From Verrucomicrobiota bacterium (GTDB lineage Bacteria; Verrucomicrobiota; Verrucomicrobiia; Limisphaerales; JADJPG01): a stretch of 34,720 nucleotides of DNA. The notes beneath the pieces are model-generated. The model saw only the letters and a program-made list of their open reading frames with translations. It was not told the origin of the DNA and did not search any database. The stretch lies in assembly GCA_016713365.1 (NCBI GenBank), contig JADJPG010000068.1:1-34720 (forward strand), read 5' to 3'. Of the stretch, positions 9,145 to 19,491 are shown piece by piece (position 1 is the first letter of the stretch; every line of letters starts with the position of its first letter). Made by a program: the position numbers and the translations under genes.

Positions 9145-12100
9145 ATGGCAGCGCCCTACAGGATGGTGCGCACATTCCGTCTTATTCTGGCCGTTGTAGC
9201 TGCAGCATTCGCTGCCGTAGAGCTACCCGCGCAGGAGACTAACAATGCATTTGGCAGCGCCTATTTGTTGGAAGGGAGCCGTGGCTCAACGAATGGCAAC
9301 ACGTTTGCGGCGACCATGGAAGCGGGTGAGCGACGCTATATGACCGTGGGGGAGCAGTCGGTATGGTATACATGGACTGCGACAAACGGTGGGCTAACGA
9401 CGTTCGAAGCAAACGTTCGGAGCAGTGATGCGGTGGTGGTGGTGTATCAGGGAGCCACGCTGCCTACTTTGGTTTCGCTGACCCCCGCCACTGAATCGCT
9501 TGCGAGTGCGGCAACGTTTTTCGCGACACAAGGAACGACATACAAAATCGCGGTCATTGGCGGGTTCAATCCTACCTTCCCTGGGCCGTTTACCTTAAAC
9601 TGGCATCAAGGCCAGGTTCCGGAGACGCTTTTTTCCACTAATCGTTTTGCTGGGGAGTTTAAGTTTAGTGTGTCTCGCTATTCGGTTGGCGAATTTGATT
9701 CAAGTGCGGCTCCCGTTCCTGGAGCGGCGATTCCCTTCCGGAGTCCCGACGGCGCGGTGGTGACGGTTCAACGTGTAGGGGGCACCACAGGCAAGGTTCT
9801 CGTTGATTACCGAACGGTGGATGAATTTGGAGAAAACTATTTCGCCACCCTCATCTATGACATTACGGTAGCGACGCTGACCAATGGCATGGATATCACG
9901 TATTCCAATTCCGGCACCATCACCGGATTCCTCACCAACTCGTTTACTCAGGTTTCGAACTCGATACCTTTCTCCTATCCGACCAACTGGATCTCGGTGA
10001 ACAATTTCTGCGGCACGGAGGAATCCTGCATCGTCACAAACTCCTTGCAGAACTGCTCTGACATGTCGACGGTGTGGGCTTGTCCCGGTTTGGACTACTC
10101 TGCAGTTCCTCTCTCCCACATCATCAGTACGGGAACCTTGGTTTTCGCCGACTTTGAAACTGCCAAGCGCTTCATTGTTCCAGTTTTTAGCAGTATTTTT
10201 CCAGGGTCTGGCACCAACGGTGCCGGAACCAAATCGATCCGTGTTGAGCTGTTCAACCAACGACTGGCTCCTGAGGAGATCATCAATGACACTGGAATCA
10301 TCCCTCCGGTTCGGACCAAAACGGGCAGTTCGGCGTTTATTGATATTATCGAGACTTATCCGCTCCTCGGCGGATTTAACTTCTTTATTGAACGGACTCG
10401 CTATGCGGTCGAGGAGGACGCAGGGAGCGTCAATGTCGATATCATTCAACCCTCCGGAAGAGGCGGAAGAGTCCTTGTTCACGTCACGGGTTCCGAGAAT
10501 GAAACGCTCTCTTGGTTTCCAACGGGGGGATCCGATTACGCTTCTGCTGGCCCCAATATTTATACAGAGCCTCTATACACGGATGGAACAACAGGATTTA
10601 TCGGGGCGCAGGACTTCACCAGTCAGGATACCATCTTGGTCTTCGAGGAAGGCGAAACTCGGAAGACAATTACCATCCAGCTCAGTGACGACGACGAGGT
10701 TGAGTTCAATGAGGATATCTATGTCTGGCTGCAAGGAATTCTGATTCCAAATAATCCGCAGCCGAGCGGCAATGTGGAGGCATGGGTGAACGTGTTATAT
10801 CAAGAGCAACCTGCAGGTGCATTGGACCGCGAGTGGAATGCGGATGATGTCAGCACTACTACGCCGCGATTTAATCCGTCTCCCGGCGCGAACAACATCG
10901 TGCGTGCGACGGCGGTTCAGGCGGATGACAAGACCATCATTGGCGGTGACTTCACCGCGTACAATTCGTTCCCTGCGAACCGCATTGCGCGAATGGATAC
11001 CACAGGGGCCTACGATCCCTCCTTCAACATCGGCAGTGGCGCGGACGAATTCGTCGCTGCGCTAGCGATTTATCCAAGCGTTGGAGGCGCAAATGACGGG
11101 AAGATCGTCGTCGGTGGTGGATTCACATCGTTTAACAATATCCAGCGGAACGGCATCGCCCGCTTGAATACCGATGGATCGCTCGATGCGACATTTGATC
11201 CGGGTTTTGGAGTCAATGGTGTGGTCCGGTCGGTCGCGATTCAGAGCGATGGAAGGGGTAGTGATTGCGGGCGAATTCTCCCTAGTGGATGGGAAAACCG
11301 TTTTAACATCGCCCGCTTGAATGCAGATGGTTCGGTCGACTCCACTTTCGATCCACGGCCTCGGTTCTGACGGCGTCATTTGGGCTGTGGATGTCACTGA
11401 GACACCATCGCTCAAGATTTTTGTGGGCGGTGAGTTCTTGGATTTCAATGGGTCCTTCCGTGGGAATATCGCTCGCTTGAACGCTGACGGTTCCGTGGAC
11501 CCGGCGTTCGAGCCTGGTGGCGGTGCGGACGGCCCGGTTTACGCCGTTGACGCGATGGATGACGGTCGGGTGGTGATCGGTGGATATTTTGAGCAGTTTG
11601 ACTATCTACCGCGTGCGCGGATTGCGCGACTGTCGGGCAGCGGATTGCCGGATCCTACTTTCACCCCGGGAAGCGGTCCCAACGACTCCGTATATTCTAT
11701 CGTGGTGCAGGGTGACGGGAAGCTGATGGTGGGCGGCGTGTTCACCAGTTACAATGGAACCCGCCGAGTGGGACTGACCCGTCTGTTCCCAAATGGAACC
11801 GTCGACACCAGCTTCTTGGATACCGCCTACAATCAATTCGCTGGTGTCGTCAATGACTTTGGATTCGAGCCGCCGAACTACGTCAATTCACTGGCGCTGC
11901 AGTCCGATGGCAATGTGATGATTGGTGGTTCCTTCTATCAGGTAGGCGGCAATTTCGCTGCGGAGATCAACAACAATTCCGCGCCGTACCTGTTCGAGGA
12001 CGTGAACTTCGTCTGGACCCGTGGTGACAAGCGCCCCCGCTCGAACATAGCCCGTCTGCTCGGAGGCTACACCCCCGGTCCGGGTAACATGAGTTACGTG

Positions 12101-15100
12101 TTGAACCAGAACACGGTGGATGAGAGTGCTCCGATTCTAAGCATTCCGCTGCGTCGGTATGATGGACGACTCGGGACAATCGCAGCCTCCTCTCTGGGCT
12201 CGGATAATGTGGCGACCAACGGTGTGGATTTCCTTGCTACGCCTTTTGATGTTTCATGGACTGAAGATGTATTTTCCAATGAACCAATCTCGGTAGGATA
12301 TGTCGGTGAATTCTACCATCTGGTCACAATCACGAATGACACTAGAATTGAAGGCGATGAGCCGTTCAAGTTGGACTTGGTCAATCCGTCCGGAAGCATT
12401 TCCCTCGGCGGAGCTGGGATTGGTGACTTTGAAATCATTCCGCTTGGTGGAGCCCTCGGAGTGCAGGAATCAGTTGGGCAGATTACCGATAATGATTTTA
12501 ACAAAGGGGTAATCGCATTCTCGTCCGCGACTTACTACACAGCAGAGAATACTGCGTTCTATCTCGTGAATGCCGTACGCACCAATGGGTCAGTGGGCTT
12601 AATCAGTGTCCGCTGGTTCGCGTATGATGGCACGGCCAATTATGGCGCTGACTACACGGGAGTAACGTCCGGAACGATAAGTTTTGGGTCCGGGGAGACG
12701 AACAAGACGATTCGGATCGATCTAAAGGACGATTTTACTGTTGAGCCCGATGAATTCATCAATGTGGTCCTCACCAACGCCACGGGCGGAGCTACCATCT
12801 ACGGCGCGACGAGCTCGGCCACTAATAATGTGACGGCACGACTATACCTTGTAGATAATGACCTACTGTCAGGAGGTCTCCAAACCGGCAAGGCCTACTT
12901 TACCGATACTACATTTTCGGCCCGGGAAAATGCTGCAACTGCGGCGGTGACCGTTCGCCGCCTGGGGGGAAATGTTGGCGAACTCCGGGTAAGCGTGGCG
13001 GTAAGTCCGGGCACGGCAGCCAACGGCGCCGATTATATCGGTTCAACCAATTCTCTCGTTTGGGTAAATGGCGATATCACCCCGAAGGTTGTGGCGATTC
13101 CCCTCTTGAACGACAACGACGTGGAGGGTAACGAAACCGTCAACCTACAGCTGGTCGCTCCCAGCCCCGCCGGCGCCACCGGCGCGGTGAACACGGCGAC
13201 GTTGGTTATCGAGGAGGACGATGCACCCGGAGCGCTGTCCTTCAGCCAGGCGGTTTACGATGTCGACGAACGAGGCACAAACCTCACCGTCACCGTCGTG
13301 CGAACGGGTGGCGCGGGTGGAACAGTCTCCGTGGACTATCAATCGGGAGACCAGTCGGCGATCGCACCGGGTGACTATGCATCTATTTCCGGAACACTGA
13401 CGCTTGGCCCGGGCATTGTCTCAACCAACTTCCAAGTGACCGTCGTGGACGACTTGGATGCCGAAGGCGAGCGGAGCTTCGGTTTGAGCCTGCTAAACTT
13501 CGTCGGCGCCACGGCTGGAACGGTCACAGCAGCCGAAGTACGGATCGTGGATGATGAAAGCCAAGGGAACCTTGCTGGTTCTCTCGATCCCACCTTCAAC
13601 CCTCTGGCCGGAAGCACCAACTCAATCAATGCGGTCGTGCGTCAACCTGATGGCAAGATCATCGTTGGCGGTGACTTCGTTACGCTCAACCGGACTGCTC
13701 GCAACCGCCTTGGGCGTTTGAACGAAGATGGCACGCTGGATCCGACCTTCGTTCCGCGCAGTGGCCCCAATGGAATTGTGAACGCGATGGCGTTGCAGGA
13801 AGACGGTCGCCTTGTCATCGGCGGATTCTTTACCAGCTACGCTGGAACCAACCGCAGCTATATCGCGCGGCTGCTTTCGGATGGCACGCTGGACGGGTTC
13901 TTTAATCCTGGCTCCGGCGCGGACAACCCAGTTCATGCCACTGTAGTTTATCCGGACCGCCGCATTGCGGTCGGTGGAGCGTTCACCACCATGAATGGCA
14001 TTTCACGGCCGGGTATCGCACTGTTGGAAACGAATGGAGCCGTCAGCGCCTCCTTCAATCCTGGACTCAGTGTTGCTGGGACGGTCTTTGCCATCGCCAT
14101 CCAGCCTGATGGAAAGCTGATCGTTGGCGGTGATTTCGACACGGTCGGCGGGGTGACACGTCCAAACGTCGCCCGCTTAAACCCAGACGGCTCGCTTGAC
14201 TTGGCCTTTGATGCGGGCACCGGTCCGGACGCTTTGGTGCGCACAATTGCTGTGCAGGCCGACGGCAAGATTCTCGTTGGTGGATCGTTTACGAATGTGA
14301 ACGGCACCGCGCGTGGGTATCTGGCGCGATTGAACTCCGATGGTTCAGTGGACTCCACCTTCATGACTGCCGTGGAAGGAGGCAATGGTGACGTGAATTC
14401 TGTCGTATTACAGTATGACGGCAAAATCGTTGTTGCCGGCGAGTTCTCCCGTTTCAACGGAGTGACACGCAACGGTCTCACTCGCCTGAATCGCAATGGC
14501 AAGACCGATGCGACAATTAATTTCGGCTCCGGGGCAAACGCTGCCGTTAATGCTGTCATGGTCCAACCGGACCGCAAGTTGGTCATCGTCGGTCGCTTCA
14601 CCAAATATGACGGTGAGACCCGCGCATACATTGCGCGAATCCACGGCGGTTCAATCGACGGCGCTGGCCTCATTCAGTTCGGGAACGTTTCGTACGAAGT
14701 TCTCGAGAATAGCATCGAAGCCACGGTCTTGGTGCAGCGCAAAGGGGGCACTACGGGAGATGTCACCGTGGATTACCAGACGATTGATGATACGGCGACG
14801 GCAGGGCTCGATTTCACCGCGACGAGCGGGACCCTTACGTTCCTCGAATCGGAAACTTTCCAGAGCTTTACTGTCCAGTTGATCGACGACTCGATTGATG
14901 AAGACATCGAATATGCTGGTCTGGTGCTGACGAATCCAACCGGCGGCGCGAGCTTGGGGGCGATTCCCAATGCCACCTTGGTGGTGATCAGTGACGAGAC
15001 GGGTATCGGCTTCAATGCGGCAGAGCGGTCAATGAAGGAGTTCCGGTGGGTTCAGTGCTCGTTACCGTAACTCGAACAGGGTTACTCTCAGAGTCGGCCA

Positions 15101-17136
15101 CCGTCGGATATTTCACCTCGGACGGAACAGCCACAGCTGGCGTCGATTATGTTCCCCGATCGGGCCTCCTTACCTTCTCGCCCGGCGTGAACGTGCTTAC
15201 CTTCACGGTTCCAATCATTGACGACTCGCTGATTGAACCGCGCGAGACAGTCAATTTGAGTCTGTTCGCTGTGACCTCCAATGCATCGCTTTCTGTGACC
15301 TCGGCAGTGGTGGCAATCGTCGAGAACGACTTCCGGGCCGGCCAGTTGACCTTCTCTGCGACGAACTACGCGGTGCTGGAAGATGCTGGAGTATTTGAAT
15401 TCAGCGTGATTCGCACAAATGGTTCAACCGGTGTGTTGACCGTTGATTACGAAACGGTCAACGGCACGGCATTGGGAACGAACGATTTCGTGACTCAGTC
15501 GGGAACGCTTACGTTCGTCGAAGGCCAGACCAACCAACTGATCACTTTGACCCTTCTGGATGATCTGCTGGTCGAAGGGACCGAAACATTCTCCATCCGG
15601 CTCAAGAATCCCAGCTTCGGTACAGTAATCAGCGGAACGACAAACGCGCAGGTAAACCTGCTGGACGACGACGTCAGTGTGGTGATCGCCGCTGGCTCGA
15701 CGCTGGTTTCCGAAAGTCTGAACAGCAATGGAATCATCGACCCGGGTGAAACCGTTTCGCTCTCACTCGCGGTTCGCAATATCGGTTCAGGCAATACCCC
15801 GAGCCTTACTGCGACCCTCCTCCCGGCTGCTGGAATCGGCTCGCCGAGCGGTCCGCAGTCTTATGGAGTGCTTGTCGCAAATGGGCCATCTGAGGCGCGC
15901 ACCTTCTCGTTTACCTCGACCGGGGCCACTGGCGACCGCTTGCAGGTCACCTTGCAGATGTCTGATGGCAGCGCCGCCACCTTCGCATATACCGTCGGAG
16001 GCCAGGCATCGCGCACGTTCTCGAATACCAATCGAATCGTGATTAACGACGATGCGCCGGCGAGCACGTATCCTTCTGGAATCGATGTGGCCAACCTCGG
16101 AGGCACGGTCACGAGCTTGACGGTCACGCTGACCAACTTCACCCACGACTGGCCGAACGACGTCGATGTGTTGCTCGTCGGACCTGGCGGTCAACGGGTG
16201 ATGTTGATGTCTGACGCTGGCACGAATCTCCCCGTTTCGGGACTCAACTTGACCTTCTCAGATTCGGCGACAACGGCTATTCCACTGCTCACGCGTTTGC
16301 AGACGCGGACTTACAGCCCGGCGAACTACGCGGCACCTGGATTGAATACTGCCGATCGTTTTGCGGCGCCAGCGCCTCAGCCGATTGCGCTGACCGATCC
16401 GTTCCCGTATACAAACATCTCACTCGCCGTCTTCAATGGCACGAGCCCGAACGGCACCTGGTTGCTCTACGTGATGGATGATACCTCTGGTCAGGCCGGC
16501 AGCATTGGCGGTTGGAGCCTGAACTTCCAGACATCCGACCCAGTCACTCCGGCGGCAGGCGTCTCCGTCTCGGACCTTGCCGTCAGCGCCTCGGCGGCTT
16601 CCTCATCGAGTGTGGTGGGCGGTCATGTTACTACAACCTTGACGATCACCAACAAGGGACCCGCTCTGGCGAACAATGTCGCATTGATCGAACAGCTGGC
16701 GCCGGGCTTGTCGTTGGTTTCCGCCACTCCGTCCGTCGGCACTTGGGCGAAAGTGCAGAATACGCTGACGTGGACAGTGGGAAGTCTCCCGAATGGCGGA
16801 ACCGCCTCTATCACCGTCGTGACACGGCCGCAATCCGTCGGCGTCATGAGCAGCGCCGTGTCTGTGGCGGCGAATCAAACGGACCTCAACACCGGTAACA
16901 ACTCACTCGTGTTGACGACGACCGTGGGAGGTGTGCCGACTTTGGCGGTGCTCCGCTCTGGAAACTCAGTCAGCCTGTCGTGGCTGGCCAGCTCCGGCTT
17001 CAAGCTGCAAGTTTCAGACTCGTTGACGTCCGCCAACTGGACGGATGTGGGAACCGTGCCGCAGGTGGTTGGCGGGCAAAACGTGGTTTCCATGGTCGCT
17101 GCGGGCAACAAGTTCTACCGCCTGCGCGCTCCATAA
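9145..17136 (+). CDS. Giant secreted protein: nine Calx-beta domains, two delta-60 propellers, P-domain-like and DUF11-like modules; frameshifted
   Basis: The reconstructed protein has about 2,660 residues. ATG 9145 is chosen for a GGGAGG ten bases upstream and a following signal peptide (MVRTFRLILAVVAAAFAAVE). Order of modules: PPC-like beta-sandwich (VWYTWTATNGGLTTFEANV); two Calx-beta; seven delta-60 repeats; four Calx-beta, typified by GADYTGVTSGTISFGSGETN; seven more delta-60 repeats; three Calx-beta; a subtilisin-P-domain-like region (WPNDVDVLLVGPGG ... NGTWLLYVMDD); a DUF11/CARDB-like repeat (TITNKGPALANNVALIEQLA); and a C-terminal module ending KFYRLRAP. Calx-beta domains bind calcium in other proteins, so a Ca-stabilised surface or adhesion fibre is likely, but this is inferred. 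The frame breaks near 11356 and 15024, and a compensated pair of indels lies at about 11256-11303. The domain repeats continue across each break. Confidence 0.85.
10819..12067 (+). repeat. Delta-60 repeat block 1 (seven units, predicted seven-bladed beta-propeller)
   Basis: Seven units of about 50-60 residues follow the delta-60 consensus (hydrophobic-V..DGK..VGG.F..NG...R.IARLN.DGS.D.TF.PG.G). The units begin at IVRATAVQ, FVAALAIY, VVRSVAIQ, VIWAVDVT, PVYAVDAM, SVYSIVVQ and YVNSLALQ. A half unit (ALDREWNA ... RFNPSPGAN) precedes the first, and the last ends at IARLLGG without its own 'DGS.D.TF' strand. That is the arrangement expected if the first strand closes the ring. The third unit is garbled by two compensating indels. 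Confidence 0.8.
13574..14652 (+). repeat. Delta-60 repeat block 2 (seven units, predicted seven-bladed beta-propeller)
   Basis: A second run of seven delta-60 units begins at INAVVRQP, IVNAMALQ, PVHATVVY, TVFAIAIQ, LVRTIAVQ, DVNSVVLQ and AVNAVMVQ. It is preceded by the lone half unit GSLDPTFNPLAG and ends at YIARIHGG, again lacking the final 'DGS.D.TF' strand. It therefore has the same number and the same strand-swap layout as block 1. All seven units are in one uninterrupted frame. Confidence 0.85.
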
Positions 17137-17152
17137 CGATTGGTTTCAAATC

Positions 17153-17189
17153 ACGCCGCTGACTTCATCTGAGGTCAGCGGCGTTTTTG
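17153..17189 (+). terminator. Rho-independent terminator after the giant secreted protein gene
   Basis: A perfect ten-base-pair stem, CGCCGCTGAC at 17154-17163 with GTCAGCGGCG at 17174-17183, encloses a ten-base loop and is followed by TTTTTGTTT. It begins 17 bases after the stop codon and separates the secreted-protein genes from lpxC-fabZ. Confidence 0.9.
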
Positions 17190-17225
17190 TTTCCGGTTCC
17201 TGTCACCAGAAGTTAGGGCTGGCGC

Positions 17226-17266
17226 GGCGTGAGAGATTCGGAAGCTTGCCAACGTGATCTCACGCC
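17226..17266. promoter_or_regulatory. Inverted repeat in the leader just before lpxC-fabZ
   Basis: Perfect nine-base arms GGCGTGAGA (17226-17234) and TCTCACGCC (17258-17266) flank a 23-base spacer and end 15 bases before the GTG start at 17282. No T-run follows, so it is not a terminator. It could be a protein operator or an mRNA hairpin affecting initiation; no Shine-Dalgarno sequence is visible between it and the start codon. Confidence 0.5.
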
Positions 17267-17281
17267 AGTTAAATCGCCTGC

Positions 17282-18649
17282 GTGTCACAGCAACAGACTT
17301 TGCGACAGAGCGTCAGTTACTCGGGAATCGGCCTGCACAGCGGGAACCGGGTGACCATGACCTTGCTGCCGGCTCCGCCTAATACCGGCATTCGTTTTCG
17401 GCGCGTGGATCTCGACGGGAAGCCTGAGATTGAAGCGCGGATTGAAAACGTTACCCAGACGAATCGTTCCACCACCATTGCCAAGGGCAGCGCGAAGATT
17501 CAGACCGTGGAACACGTTCTGGCCACGATGGCGGGCTATGGCATCGACAATGCGGTGATCGAAGTGGACGCGAACGAGCCGCCGATCGGCGATGGCAGCG
17601 CGCGCGAATATTGCAAGATGGTGGAGCACGCGGGCATCTCCCCGCAGGCGGAGATTCGGGAGCCCTACCGCGTCACGGAACCGTTGCAGCTCCAGACGGA
17701 CGACACCTTGATGTCGATCTTCCCCCATGACCGCCTGAAGATCTCCTGCACGAGTTCCGACAAGGCCGGCCGTTTCTCCCAGTTCTACACGGTCGAGATT
17801 TCGCCCGAGACGTGGAAACGCGAGATCTCCCAGGCCCGGACATTCTGTTTCTTCGAGGAGATCGAATACCTGATCAAGAACGGTTTGATCAAAGGAGGCA
17901 GTCTGGAGAATGCCGTGGTAATTCGCGATGACGCCGTGTTGACCACCGAGCCGTTGCGGTATCCGGAAGAATTTGTCCGTCACAAGATTCTCGACATCAT
18001 CGGCGACCTATCCCTGGTGGGGCGCCCGCTTTGCGGCCACATCGTGGCGGTGCGGCCGAGTCATTCCGCCAACTGCGAACTGGCCCGGCTGATTCAAGGC
18101 CAGATGCGAAAGCCGCTGCAGACGATGCAGACGTTTACACCGCCGCCGCCCGCCGCGGAAAAGAAAGCTGGAGGGCTTTCCATTGCCGAGATTGAGAAGA
18201 TGATGGCAGACGGTTCATCGCTGGACATCAACCAGGTCATGAAGATTCTGCCGCATCGGTATCCGTTCCTCATGGTGGACAAGGTGACGAAGATCGAGGG
18301 CAACAAGATCACGGCGGTGAAGAACGTGAGCGTGAACGAGCCCTATTTCCTCGGACATTTCCCGAACCATCCGATCATGCCCGGCGTCATGCAGCTGGAA
18401 GCCATGGCGCAGGTGGCCGGCATTCTCATGCTTCGACAGGCGGACAATTTCGGCAAGCTCGCTTACTTCATGTCGGCAGAGAGTGTGAAATGGCGGAAGC
18501 CAGTGCGGCCCGGTGACAGCTTGGTGATCGACGTGGAGCTCACGAAGTCCCGCGGCAAGATCGGCAAGGCGCGTGGCGTTTGTTCCGTCGACAACGAGCC
18601 AGTGAGCGAAGCGGACGTGACGTTCATGCTGATCGATCGCGAGGCGTGA
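17282..18649 (+). CDS. lpxC-fabZ: LpxC-FabZ fusion: UDP-3-O-acyl-GlcNAc deacetylase / 3-hydroxyacyl-ACP dehydratase
   Basis: This 455-residue two-enzyme protein joins the committed step of lipid A synthesis (LpxC) to the dehydration step of fatty acid elongation (FabZ), which compete for 3-hydroxyacyl-ACP. LpxC, residues about 1-285, shows the zinc ligands His78 (TVEHVLATMAGYGIDN), His234 and Asp238 (HKILDIIGD), and the catalytic-type His261 (SHSANCEL). A Pro/Ala/Lys linker at about 286-298 leads to FabZ, residues about 310-455, with LPHRYPFLMVD (His325), GHFPNHPIMPGVMQLEAMAQ (Glu373) and the usual C-terminal end. GTG 17282 starts at the normal LpxC N-terminus (QQTLRQSVSYSGIGLHSG). The stop overlaps lpxA by one base (TGATG). 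Such fusions are known in Bacteroidota and some Verrucomicrobiota. The first domain could be confused with nothing else, and both active sites look complete. Confidence 0.96.
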   Translation: MSQQQTLRQSVSYSGIGLHSGNRVTMTLLPAPPNTGIRFRRVDLDGKPEIEARIENVTQTNRSTTIAKGSAKIQTVEHVLATMAGYGIDNAVIEVDANEPPIGDGSAREYCKMVEHAGISPQAEIREPYRVTEPLQLQTDDTLMSIFPHDRLKISCTSSDKAGRFSQFYTVEISPETWKREISQARTFCFFEEIEYLIKNGLIKGGSLENAVVIRDDAVLTTEPLRYPEEFVRHKILDIIGDLSLVGRPLCGHIVAVRPSHSANCELARLIQGQMRKPLQTMQTFTPPPPAAEKKAGGLSIAEIEKMMADGSSLDINQVMKILPHRYPFLMVDKVTKIEGNKITAVKNVSVNEPYFLGHFPNHPIMPGVMQLEAMAQVAGILMLRQADNFGKLAYFMSAESVKWRKPVRPGDSLVIDVELTKSRGKIGKARGVCSVDNEPVSEADVTFMLIDREA

Positions 18650-19422
18650 TGACCAACGTTCATTCCACGGCGGTCATTCATCCCAAGGCGCAGATCGGGG
18701 ACGGATGCGAGGTTGGCCCGTATTGCGTCATCGGCGAGAACGTGGTTCTCGGCCCGGGCTGCAAACTGCATTCGCACGTTGTCGTTGACGGTTACACCGT
18801 TCTGGGGCGCGAGAATGAGATCTTCCCGTTTGCGAGCATCGGGTTGAAGACTCAGGATCTGAAATGGAAGGGCGGCATCACGCGCACGGAGATTGGCGAC
18901 CACAACACCTTCCGCGAATACGTCACCATCCACAGCGCGACGAGCGATGGCGAAGTGACCTTGGTCGGTTCGCACAATCACATCCTTGCCTACTGTCACC
19001 TCGCGCACAATGTCCAGCTGGGCAACCACGTCATCATGTCGAACGTGGACACGCTGGCGGGACATGTCACCGTAGAGGATCACGCGGTCATCGGTGGACT
19101 CGCTGCGGTCCATCAATTCTGTCGCGTGGGCACGATGTCTATGATCGGCGGATGTTCGAAAGTCGTGCAAGACGTCCCGCCCTACATGATGGCGGATGGC
19201 AACCCGGCGCAGACGCGAACAATCAACAAGGTGGGACTGGAACGTCGCGGTGTCTCGGAAGTATCACAGTCGGCGCTGAAACAGGCTTTCAAGATTCTAT
19301 TCCGGGAGGGTCTCACGAACACCAACGCGCTGATCAAAATCGAAGCGGAGTTGCCGAAGTCGCCGGAACTGGAGCATCTGATTAACTTCGCCCGCACCAG
19401 TCAGCGGGGATTGAGCAAGTAA
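18649..19422 (+). CDS. lpxA: Acyl-[ACP]-UDP-N-acetylglucosamine O-acyltransferase LpxA
   Basis: LpxA carries out the first step of lipid A synthesis, moving a 3-hydroxyacyl chain from ACP to UDP-GlcNAc in the cytoplasm; its product is the LpxC substrate. It has 257 residues against about 262 in E. coli. The N-terminal two thirds is a left-handed beta-helix of hexapeptide repeats (IHPKAQIGDGCEVGPYCVIG). The catalytic His is His120 in the AYCHLAHN segment, and LAGHVTVEDHAVIGGLAAVH and GGCSKVVQDVPPYMMADGNP match the family closely. A helical C-terminal region follows (RRGVSEVSQSALKQAF). ATG 18649 is chosen because it overlaps the lpxC-fabZ stop by one base, indicating translational coupling, and gives the normal N-terminus. 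A longer frame from 18580 overlaps FabZ and is unlikely. Confidence 0.97.
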   Translation: MTNVHSTAVIHPKAQIGDGCEVGPYCVIGENVVLGPGCKLHSHVVVDGYTVLGRENEIFPFASIGLKTQDLKWKGGITRTEIGDHNTFREYVTIHSATSDGEVTLVGSHNHILAYCHLAHNVQLGNHVIMSNVDTLAGHVTVEDHAVIGGLAAVHQFCRVGTMSMIGGCSKVVQDVPPYMMADGNPAQTRTINKVGLERRGVSEVSQSALKQAFKILFREGLTNTNALIKIEAELPKSPELEHLINFARTSQRGLSK

Positions 19423-19491
19423 CGCCCAGCGTCCCAGATAGGAGGAGTTCGGGCCGGGCGGGGCGGGGCTGGCAAGGGTTTTGTGCGCGGC

